Shown: positions 40,645-47,150 of the stretch, one piece after another
Layout: each line of letters starts with the position of its first letter
Numbering within the stretch: the stretch's first letter is position 1
NCBI GenBank assembly: GCA_030696045.1
Contig: JAUYNO010000073.1
Coordinates: forward strand, 1 to 47,150
Direction of reading: 5' to 3'
Source of the DNA: Stagnimonas sp.
Lineage (GTDB): Bacteria; Pseudomonadota; Gammaproteobacteria; Nevskiales; Nevskiaceae
DNA length: 47,150 bases
The notes under the pieces: generated by a model
Seen by the model: only the letters and a program-made list of their open reading frames with translations
Database searches by the model: none
What the model was told of the DNA's origin: nothing
Program-made: the position numbers and the translations under genes

Positions 40645-42054
40645 TTAGGCCCAAACCGGGATGTAGCGGGCATATCGGCGCGAGTCGGGGGCATTGGGGT
40701 CGCTCTTGATCAAGCCCTGATCCATGGTCGCGGTGATGATTTGCGAAACCGTGTTGCTGCTGCCTTCCGGCAGGCCAAACCGCTCCCGCAAGGACTGATT
40801 GGTCATCTGCCTGCGCAGCACGTACTGCAACACGCAATGCTGGTAGCAGGCCCGCACCCGATCCCCACCGTTCATGTCGCGGAACAGGCGCGGCCCATGG
40901 ATCACCACGATGGTTCGCCGGTGGCTGGCCAAGAACTCCGGCGCTGGTAGTTGCATCAGCTCGGCGGCCTCCACCACCCGGTCGATGCCGCTGCTCTTCT
41001 CTTCACAAATGCCGAAGCGCCGCATCAAGTCAGCCAGCCGCTCATTGCGCGACAGATAGCCATCGATGAAGCGATCCACCGGCACAATGGGCTCACCGGG
41101 GTTGGAGATTTCGACCCGGTTGCTGAACACCTCAACCACCGGCGAGGCGCCACCGATGTCGAAGTCCTGATGGATCAGCGCATTGGCCAACAGCTCGCGT
41201 ACCACCACCTCGGGCAATAGCTTCACCTCCTTGCGCAGTGCGCCCTCGATCACTTCGTTCTGCGGCAACTTGCCCATTACGTACTGCACCAACGCGGTAA
41301 ACCCTGCCGCGTAACCTTTCTCGCCCGTGATGTCAGACACCGTCTGCAGCTTGGAGTCACCGGCATAGACGATCACCCGCACGGCCTTGCGGCTGACATC
41401 GGGAAAGTGGCGCAGCTTCTTGGCCAGCAACACCGCCGCGATGTGCAGGATGTGAAAACCTGCGGCGCTGCGCTCAATCAGGCGCTCATCCAGCAGCCTG
41501 GCCAACACGCCCGCCTGGTCGGTGGGGTACGGCAATCTCAGCAAGTCAAAGAAGGTCTGGGTATCAAGCAGCTGGATCACATCCTGCGCAGACACATCCT
41601 TGAGCGCTGGGTTTTCCAACCAGCCGGGCTGCCCCTCAGCAAAGATCTTGCGCAGCTGATCCTCGCTCATGGGCACCAGCTCTTCGCCGGAGCGCATCAG
41701 GTAGGCGCCGCCGTGGTGATACGCCGTGCCCCTGGGGCGCCCGGGAATGGTGAACACCACGACTCGTCCTTGCGGATGAGTCACCGCCTGCACCTCAACG
41801 CGAAAGCCCAACCAGTGAAACAGCTTCTCGGCTATGTCCTGCGCGTCGGTGAACGCATGGCTGCCCACTACAGTGCGCGGCGGCTTGTCGGCAATGCCCA
41901 ACACCAAATGCCCACCGCCTTCGTTGGCAATGGCTACGCAATAGCGACAGAGCTTGGTGGTGTCGTACTGGTTGCGGGCTTCCTTGAACTCCAGTCGCTG
42001 AGTTTCCGAAGGCGTGCTGCGCCAGATGTCGATTTGTGCGGGCGTGACCGTCAT
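40645..42054 (-). CDS. AlbA_2 (Schlafen-like) and HATPase domain protein
   Basis: 469 aa. N-terminal AlbA_2 DNA-binding/ATPase-type domain (ETQRLEFKEARNQYDTTKLCRYCVAIANEGGGHLVLGI). A C-terminal HATPase_c_4-like box is ELLANALIHQDFDIGGASP with ISNPGEP; a winged helix (MTNQSLRERFG) lies near the end. Proteins of this build are often called RecG-like helicase or transcriptional regulators; the helicase name is misleading. The start overlaps the stop of the FRG gene (ATGA). Inside the type I R-M operon it may regulate hsd expression or take part in defence (inference). Confidence 0.85.
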   Translation of the reverse strand: MTVTPAQIDIWRSTPSETQRLEFKEARNQYDTTKLCRYCVAIANEGGGHLVLGIADKPPRTVVGSHAFTDAQDIAEKLFHWLGFRVEVQAVTHPQGRVVVFTIPGRPRGTAYHHGGAYLMRSGEELVPMSEDQLRKIFAEGQPGWLENPALKDVSAQDVIQLLDTQTFFDLLRLPYPTDQAGVLARLLDERLIERSAAGFHILHIAAVLLAKKLRHFPDVSRKAVRVIVYAGDSKLQTVSDITGEKGYAAGFTALVQYVMGKLPQNEVIEGALRKEVKLLPEVVVRELLANALIHQDFDIGGASPVVEVFSNRVEISNPGEPIVPVDRFIDGYLSRNERLADLMRRFGICEEKSSGIDRVVEAAELMQLPAPEFLASHRRTIVVIHGPRLFRDMNGGDRVRACYQHCVLQYVLRRQMTNQSLRERFGLPEGSSNTVSQIITATMDQGLIKSDPNAPDSRRYARYIPVWA

Positions 42055-43340
42055 CCCGACCCACCTCCGTCAGCCAGCTTCGCCAAGTCCAGCACCTGCT
42101 CTGCAACCTGTTCGCGCAAGGCTTGCGGGTAACCGTACTTGCGCAGCACTACGCGCGCCACGTTGCGCAAACGCGCCTGCACGGCATCACGGGTCTCCCA
42201 GTCCACCACCTTGTTCTTATCGATGGATACTGCCAGCTCTTCGGCCATCAGCTTGATACGCCCCGGTTCCACTTGCTCAGAACCCGGCCGCAGTCGCAGC
42301 GCATCTTCAATGCTGTTAAGCGTGGCAACGACAGCTGCCGGAATAACAACGGCCTCTGCATGATCCGCAAAGGTCACGATTTCCGTAGTCGCGACCTCTG
42401 GGCTCTTGTCGCGCTGCTGCGCAGCAGTGGCGGCAATAAGCTCAGCCTCAGTCGTCATGACATTGCAGTATTCCGAGGCCCCCAACAGGTCTGGAAACAG
42501 GCTGGCGTGATGCACGTTCATGCGCCGCAAATGACGAAGGCAGGCATCACGCTCTTCGTTGGGGATGTAAATCTTGCAGATGTAACGTGCGAGAACGTCT
42601 GGTTGCTCTCCTTCACTTGCGGCGCGCAGCTCTTCGTCCTCGAACAGCTCGTCATCGGCCAGCACCGTAGCCAGCTTATTTTCGATGGTGGCGTCGGTGG
42701 GCGAAAAGGTGAACAAGCCCGCTTGGTTCACCAGCCGGCCGTGGTCATCCCAGCGCGGCTCCCAGAGTCGGATGCCCGTCTCATGCTCGTGCGCAGCCAG
42801 AAAGCTCTTGTTGAGCACATACACCGCGCGATAGGGATTGTCCTTTTCCTCCTCGTCGTCTTCCTTGTGAAAGGCGAAGAACAGCGCCACGTAGGGCGAA
42901 TACGTCCAGTCCAGCAGCGGCGTCATCAGGCCGTGGTGCTGGCCCACCGACCACAGCTCGTCGTCTTCATCCACCATCGCGGCATTTCGCAGACGGCCAC
43001 GGATCGCACGTTTGAAGCGTTCGAGCTGCGCATTGCCCAGCGCCTCGGTGACGATGCCGTTGGCAGTCAGCCGACCCAGCGTCGGCATAAGGCTCCAGTC
43101 GAAACGCCGATGCCCTCGAAACACCAGTTGAACACCGGGCCGGTTGAAGAACTCGCTCTCCAGCAGCTCGGCGAAATCACGCCACGATCTCAGCCGCGTC
43201 ACTGGAATGCGGCCGCTCAGCTTGTCGGCCACCACCTCAAAGCGCTTGGTACCGCCGGCGCTCCACAGCGGTATTTTCTCGAAATAATCACTGGATTTCG
43301 GCCCATCGGCATCAATGGGTGGCAAGCGCTCTTCGCTCAT
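42051..43340 (-). CDS. FRG-domain protein with HsdR-like C-terminus
   Basis: 429 aa. The FRG domain contains VFRGHRRFDWSLMPTLGR (residues 73-90) and QHHGLMTPLLDWTYSPYVALFFAF. The C-terminal part (about 361-425) reads VVDWETRDAVQARLRNVARVVLRKYGYP and aligns with VDWQVRESVRAKLRILVRRCLQKWKYP of HsdR, with 13 identities over about 29 positions by eye. In HsdR this is the C-terminal (T1RH-like_C) region expected to contact the methylase. The gene lies 3 bases after hsdS and overlaps the AlbA_2 gene. A role as an accessory effector docking on the HsdM/HsdS complex is inferred. Confidence 0.85.
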   Translation of the reverse strand: MSEERLPPIDADGPKSSDYFEKIPLWSAGGTKRFEVVADKLSGRIPVTRLRSWRDFAELLESEFFNRPGVQLVFRGHRRFDWSLMPTLGRLTANGIVTEALGNAQLERFKRAIRGRLRNAAMVDEDDELWSVGQHHGLMTPLLDWTYSPYVALFFAFHKEDDEEEKDNPYRAVYVLNKSFLAAHEHETGIRLWEPRWDDHGRLVNQAGLFTFSPTDATIENKLATVLADDELFEDEELRAASEGEQPDVLARYICKIYIPNEERDACLRHLRRMNVHHASLFPDLLGASEYCNVMTTEAELIAATAAQQRDKSPEVATTEIVTFADHAEAVVIPAAVVATLNSIEDALRLRPGSEQVEPGRIKLMAEELAVSIDKNKVVDWETRDAVQARLRNVARVVLRKYGYPQALREQVAEQVLDLAKLADGGGSG

Positions 43341-43343
43341 GCT

Positions 43344-44657
43344 TCAGCCTTTATTCACGGTGTCAGCCACGGACAGCTCGCCAGAGAGAAGTCTGGGCAG
43401 CAAGGTGTCACGAAGGTCTGTCAAAGCCTTGTTGGAATTTGAGTTGACGCGAATGGCTTTTCGCAATGTGGAAATTATGGTGTCGAACTTCTGCAGCACA
43501 AATGACTCTGGCTGGACCAATTCAATGCGATAGACGTTCTCACGGTTGAGCCCCGGGACGGCTGCGTCGGTGTTCATTGTTTCAAGCCCAAGCGCCTGCA
43601 TCGCGTAGTAGCAATATGTCAGCGGGACTGTTAGCGGGCGCACGTAGTAGGTCGTATCGATGGGGAAGAATGGTTCGTCTTCCCAGTACAAACTCCCTAC
43701 GGTGCCCTTGCGCCCAACAATGATTGAACCTTGTGGAACGAGCGCCTCATCGTGGTAGCCCGTGATCCCACCAGAGCCATAAACGGGAACGGTCCCTTCT
43801 TTGCGATCAGTCGATTTGAGTGCTTTGCCATAGGCCAACTCCAGAAGGCCTCCAACCCGCTGCACCTTCCACTCTCTCGGAATCTCTCCCAGCTCTGACT
43901 TTTCCATCTCGTCTGGAAACAGCGCGGCGGTAGCGGCGAGTGACGCGAACTGTGCGGGTAGCAGCGTGTCGAGTTGAGCGTCGGGCTTGCCGCTGATGGC
44001 GCTCATGGCGGCGCGGAGTGGGTCGCGGCCTTCAAGCTTTGCGGCGATCTTGGCTTTGACCGGATCGAAATCGACAAACCATGATTTGAAGATGGCTTGC
44101 GCCATCGCTTCGAGGGTTTGATTGATGCGACGGTTGGCAGCGATCTTGTCGTCAATGCTTCTAAGGACGGAAGAAACATCTTTTTGAAGCGACAGATCAA
44201 CCCACGGCACCTGAAGCTCGGCTAGGTCTGACCCTCGGATTCCAGAAGCGCCGGCCCCTTGTTCGACAATCGTCTCAATTAGAGAGCGCCCGGCGGAACT
44301 GCCGAAGAAGTAGAAGTAATAGTGCGAATCGGCCAGCTCTTTGTTGAGTCGGCAACGGATCACGTGCGATTCAAAACACACATCCTCATTGTCTCCAATA
44401 AAAATGGAGCACTTCCCTGCACCAGCTAAGACCAATGATTGCCTGGCAAACAGGAGATCGTCAGCCGAGAGTAGTGAGGTAGTTTTTTCGGCAGCGTTGA
44501 GCGGAACCCGTTCCATAGGGACATTGACGATGCGGGGATTTGCAAACAGCTCTCCCATGTTGACCATCTTGGTGCCCGTACCACGTACGGCTTTTGGTTT
44601 CGTAAGACCGTTTCGAAGCGGGATTTCGAAAAGCTCTTTGAATGGTCTAAATTGCAT
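43344..44657 (-). CDS. hsdS: Type I restriction specificity subunit HsdS
   Basis: 437 aa. Two target-recognition domains (about 1-140 and 240-370) with conserved helical spacers after each: LRSIDDKIAANRRINQTLEA and TLRKAIRVNSNSNKALTDLR. Ends with LLPRLLSGEL. Determines the bipartite DNA site of the R-M system. ATG 44657 lies within the end of hsdM (11 bases overlap); a TTG at 44669 adds four residues. The gene is complete. Confidence 0.92.
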   Translation of the reverse strand: MQFRPFKELFEIPLRNGLTKPKAVRGTGTKMVNMGELFANPRIVNVPMERVPLNAAEKTTSLLSADDLLFARQSLVLAGAGKCSIFIGDNEDVCFESHVIRCRLNKELADSHYYFYFFGSSAGRSLIETIVEQGAGASGIRGSDLAELQVPWVDLSLQKDVSSVLRSIDDKIAANRRINQTLEAMAQAIFKSWFVDFDPVKAKIAAKLEGRDPLRAAMSAISGKPDAQLDTLLPAQFASLAATAALFPDEMEKSELGEIPREWKVQRVGGLLELAYGKALKSTDRKEGTVPVYGSGGITGYHDEALVPQGSIIVGRKGTVGSLYWEDEPFFPIDTTYYVRPLTVPLTYCYYAMQALGLETMNTDAAVPGLNRENVYRIELVQPESFVLQKFDTIISTLRKAIRVNSNSNKALTDLRDTLLPRLLSGELSVADTVNKG

Positions 44658-46353
44658 ATCCCAATCCAATCAAACTCTTCTTGATCTCGCTTTCCAACTT
44701 GGCGCTGTCAGAAAACTGCTCCTTCAGCTGCGCCGTCAACCGCTTCATTTTGTCGGCAAAAACCTCTCCATCGGCTTCCTGCTCCTCGGCCCCCACGTAG
44801 CGTCCCGGAGTCAGCACATGCTCGTGCTTGCGGATCTCGGCCTGCGATGCCGAGTAGCAGAAGCCCGGCACATCGGCATAACCCTCGCCCATCTGCCAGG
44901 CATGAAAGGTGTCGGCCACCTTCTTGATGTCATCCACCGTGAAGTCACGCAGCACGCGGTCTTTCATGTAGCCGAGCTGGCGGGCGTCGATAAAGAGAAA
45001 CTCACCGCGCCGGTCGCGCTTCTGTTTGCTCAGTGCCAGGCCGTTACGTTTGTCCTTGGTCAGCAGCCAGATGCACGCGGGGATTTGCGTGTTGGTGAAC
45101 AGCTGGCCGGGCAGCGCCACCATGCACTCCACGTAGTCGCGCTCGATCAGTGTCTTGCGGATTTCGCCTTCGTTGTTGGTATTGCTGCTCATCGAGCCGT
45201 TGGAGAGCAGCAGGGCCAGGCTACCGGCCGGTGCCAGGTGGTAAAGCATGTGCTGCAGCCAGGCAAAATTGGCGTTGCCCTGCGGCGGGGTGCCGGCGAT
45301 CCAGCGCGGGTCGCTGGCCAGCTTCTCGCTCCACCACTCCTTCATGTTGAAGGGTGGGTTGGCCATGACGTAGTCGGCGCGCAAGTCGGGGTGCAAGTCG
45401 TTCTGCAGGGTGTCGCCCGGTGCACCGCCAAAGTTGAAGTCGATGCCGCGGATGGCCATGTTCATGGCGGCCAGACGCCAGGTGGTGGGGTTGCTCTCTT
45501 GCCCGTAGACGCTGATCTGGCCGGTTTTGCCATTGGCCACCTTGCCGCCGTGCTGCTCGATGAACTCCTCGCTCTGCACAAAGAAGCCGCCCGAGCCCAT
45601 TGCAGGGTCATACACGCGGCCCTTGAAAGGCTGCAGCATTTCAACGATGAGCGTGACGATGCTCTTGGGCGTGTAGTACTGGCCGCCCTTCTTGCCTTCG
45701 GCGAGGGCGAACTGGCCCAGGAAGTATTCGTAGACGTGGCCGAGGATGTCTTTGCTCTTCAAGCCCAGCGGCTGGCCGTTGTAGTCCTTTCGGTTGAAGT
45801 CGGTATCGGAGAAGTGCGCGATCAGATCGGCCAGCTTGGGCGAGTCGATCTGGGTGCGAGCAAAGTCCTTGTTGAGCACGTTCTTCAGCTTCTTCTCGTT
45901 CTCGCGCTCGATGGCCTCCATGGCGTTGTCGATGAGCCAGCCGACGCTGCGCATTTCCTCTGGCTCATCCTTGCCGGGCTTGTTCCATGGCAGCGGGGAC
46001 TTGGGTGGCAACTGGGCGCAGTCGCGCAGCGTTTGCCAGCGCGCCTCTAGCGGCACCCAGAACACGTTTTTTTCGGTGTAGTAGTCGCGCACCTCCAGCT
46101 CAGCGGCGACGTCCGCTGCATAGTCTTCTGGATAGTCCGCCGGGTCCATGTAGTAGTCATGGTCAGAATTTTGAAACTGCTCGCGCAATTCCTTCTGCCG
46201 CTCCTCAAAGGCATCGGAGACGTACTTCAGGAAGATCAGGCCCAGAACCACATGCTTGTAGACGGCGGCGTCCAGGTTGGAGCGCAACTTGTCTGCAGCG
46301 GTCCACAGCTTTTTTTCCAGCTCGCTGAAGAATTGTTGTTCGACAGAATTCAT
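44647..46353 (-). CDS. hsdM: Type I restriction DNA methylase HsdM
   Basis: 568 aa. N-terminal HsdM helical domain (QQFFSELEKKLWTAADKLRSN) and the adenine-N6 methylase core with AdoMet-binding DPAMGSGGF (249-257) and catalytic NPPF (332-335). First gene of the hsdM-hsdS-FRG-AlbA_2 string. The promoter should be in 46354-46657. Overlaps hsdS by 11 bases. Composition is lower in GC than the catabolic genes, consistent with a transferred defence locus. Confidence 0.95.
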   Translation of the reverse strand: MNSVEQQFFSELEKKLWTAADKLRSNLDAAVYKHVVLGLIFLKYVSDAFEERQKELREQFQNSDHDYYMDPADYPEDYAADVAAELEVRDYYTEKNVFWVPLEARWQTLRDCAQLPPKSPLPWNKPGKDEPEEMRSVGWLIDNAMEAIERENEKKLKNVLNKDFARTQIDSPKLADLIAHFSDTDFNRKDYNGQPLGLKSKDILGHVYEYFLGQFALAEGKKGGQYYTPKSIVTLIVEMLQPFKGRVYDPAMGSGGFFVQSEEFIEQHGGKVANGKTGQISVYGQESNPTTWRLAAMNMAIRGIDFNFGGAPGDTLQNDLHPDLRADYVMANPPFNMKEWWSEKLASDPRWIAGTPPQGNANFAWLQHMLYHLAPAGSLALLLSNGSMSSNTNNEGEIRKTLIERDYVECMVALPGQLFTNTQIPACIWLLTKDKRNGLALSKQKRDRRGEFLFIDARQLGYMKDRVLRDFTVDDIKKVADTFHAWQMGEGYADVPGFCYSASQAEIRKHEHVLTPGRYVGAEEQEADGEVFADKMKRLTAQLKEQFSDSAKLESEIKKSLIGLGYAI

Positions 46354-46657
46354 TGCAAGGCCTTAGGAGATGGAGAGACAAATGCAGGCACGACCTAAGT
46401 CAGTGCCCGGTGGCCGACGAAAGCAGGGAGCATGGAGAAGCCGACGGCCGGCGATGTGGCCTGGCTAGCCACCAGCGATGCTTGCATCGAACGAACCCTC
46501 CCTAACCCGGACTTAGCGGGGAGTGCCTGACATTAATGCTCTCGAAAGCACTACCGGCCCACAGACTTTCGATCAACTTTGATCGTTTTGAGTCTATCGG
46601 AAAGCACCGGGCAAGCGCCTGAGAGGCCCAAGCCAAAGGCGTGGCCGTCTGGCTGGC
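46354..46657. promoter_or_regulatory. Upstream region of the type I R-M locus
   Basis: About 304 bases with no gene. It contains a 7-bp inverted repeat CGATCAA-CT-TTGATCG (46570-46585) inside an outer GACT/AGTC pair (46564-46594), a candidate operator or promoter element. The palindrome is about 217 bases from the hsdM start, so its connection to hsdM is uncertain. Confidence 0.4.
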
Positions 46658-47089
46658 TCAGCTAGCCAGATAGGAAGCGAGGATGGAGCGGTCCTCGTCG
46701 TTCAACGCAATCGCCTTGCGGGTCTCGGCGTCGAACCGCACCAGGGTCGCCCGGGCGGTGGCGACGCAGACCGCGCCGGCGAAGATGCCGATGCCGAGCG
46801 TGAAGGAGCTGCCGCCGATGCGCTGCACGTTCAGGCCCACGCGCAGCTCGTTGGGGTACTTCAGTTCCTGCCGGTAGTCGATCTCCAGCCGCGCGATCAC
46901 ATTCTGGCGGCGGCCGGTCTCGGTCCAGAAACCGATGTGGCGCAGGAAGGCGGCACGGCCAGATTCGGCGTAGATGGTGTAGGCCACGTTGTTGACGTGG
47001 CCCATCAGGTCGAGGTCGTAGAAGCGGACGCGCTCGTCGGCCCAGTAGCGGTAGTCCTCGGGGCGCGTGCCTTCAGTACCTAGTGACAT
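46658..47089 (-). CDS. Acyl-CoA thioesterase, 4HBT hot-dog family
   Basis: 143 aa single hot-dog domain. VRFYDLDLMGHVNNVAY carries the conserved Asp of the 4-hydroxybenzoyl-CoA/FadM/YbgC-type thioesterases. It hydrolyses acyl-CoA to free acid and CoA. The ATG at 47089 is 2 bases after the TAG of the upstream gene, so the two are co-transcribed. The substrate is not determined; a role in relieving CoA trapping during steroid or fatty acid degradation is possible. Confidence 0.85.
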   Translation of the reverse strand: MSLGTEGTRPEDYRYWADERVRFYDLDLMGHVNNVAYTIYAESGRAAFLRHIGFWTETGRRQNVIARLEIDYRQELKYPNELRVGLNVQRIGGSSFTLGIGIFAGAVCVATARATLVRFDAETRKAIALNDEDRSILASYLAS

Positions 47090-47091
47090 CC

Positions 47092-47150
47092 CTAGGTTCC
47101 GTACACCTTCTGCGCCGCCGGTTCGATGGCGATCAGCTCGGCGATGGCGC
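47092..47150 (-). CDS. C-terminal fragment of an unidentified gene (partial)
   Basis: The last 18 codons of a minus-strand gene that enters from beyond the window end. The visible product is AIAELIAIEPAAQKVYGT, then TAG at 47092-47094. Too short to assign. The TAG is 2 bases before the thioesterase ATG, indicating an operon. Confidence 0.55.
   Translation of the reverse strand, partial: AIAELIAIEPAAQKVYGT

Overview
The window is GC-rich bacterial DNA, read here as a proteobacterium, probably gamma-proteobacterial. This rests on the outer-membrane lipoproteins, the DUF1302/DUF1329 pair and LolD/MacB-type ABC genes; the order and family cannot be fixed from sequence reading alone. Much of the gene content is catabolism and trafficking of hydrophobic, steroid-like or fatty-acyl-CoA compounds. 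Two lower-GC insertions interrupt it: roughly 12.6-16.5 kb, with two HExxH proteins and a lipoprotein, and 37.3-46.4 kb, a type I restriction-modification locus.

Layout. 1-92: start of a divergent lipoprotein gene. 404-3380: a three-gene exporter operon (HlyD adaptor, FtsX-like permease, ATPase) with overlapping stops and starts. 3466-7581: two paralogous copies of a two-gene cassette (75-aa lipoprotein plus secreted coiled-coil protein) on the minus strand, on either side of an orphan plus-strand arsA. 7776-12591: an SDR / alpha-beta hydrolase / SDR / Baeyer-Villiger-type monooxygenase operon, divergent from a TetR gene, with two repeated operator-like palindromes between them. 12687-16460: AT-richer island. 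16749-20646: a double-domain CoA-transferase and an amidohydrolase. 20899-21359: an MntA-type nucleotidyltransferase with a truncated HepT remnant. 21473-28986: an envelope module (DUF1302 outer-membrane protein, DUF1329 periplasmic protein, MMPL/RND transporter, YCF48-type propeller, YjbR-like protein). 29115-34965: thiolase, MaoC hydratase, IpdF-like SDR, MAPEG protein and a double acyl-CoA dehydrogenase, all on the minus strand. 35031-37209: LVIVD-repeat lipoprotein and DUF305 protein. 37357-46353: hsdM-hsdS-FRG-AlbA_2/HATPase-hsdR. 46658-47150: a thioesterase and the tail of another gene.

How the genes fit together. The IpdF-like SDR closely resembles the actinobacterial enzyme of steroid C/D-ring degradation. 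With the neighbouring thiolase, MaoC hydratase, CoA-transferase and acyl-CoA dehydrogenase it suggests beta-oxidation of steroid-derived CoA esters. The DUF1302/DUF1329/MMPL/YCF48 genes could move such hydrophobic molecules across the envelope (inference). 

The most unusual signals are: (i) a family of paired inverted repeats, two copies of which lie in frame exactly at the junctions of the double CoA-transferase and the double acyl-CoA dehydrogenase; (ii) an FRG-domain protein inside the type I R-M operon whose C-terminus resembles the C-terminus of HsdR; (iii) the duplicated lipoprotein/coiled-coil cassette; (iv) a HepT remnant keeping only its RX4HXY half; (v) a small palindromic insertion, with an 11-bp target-site-like duplication, that resupplied the stop codon of the MaoC gene.
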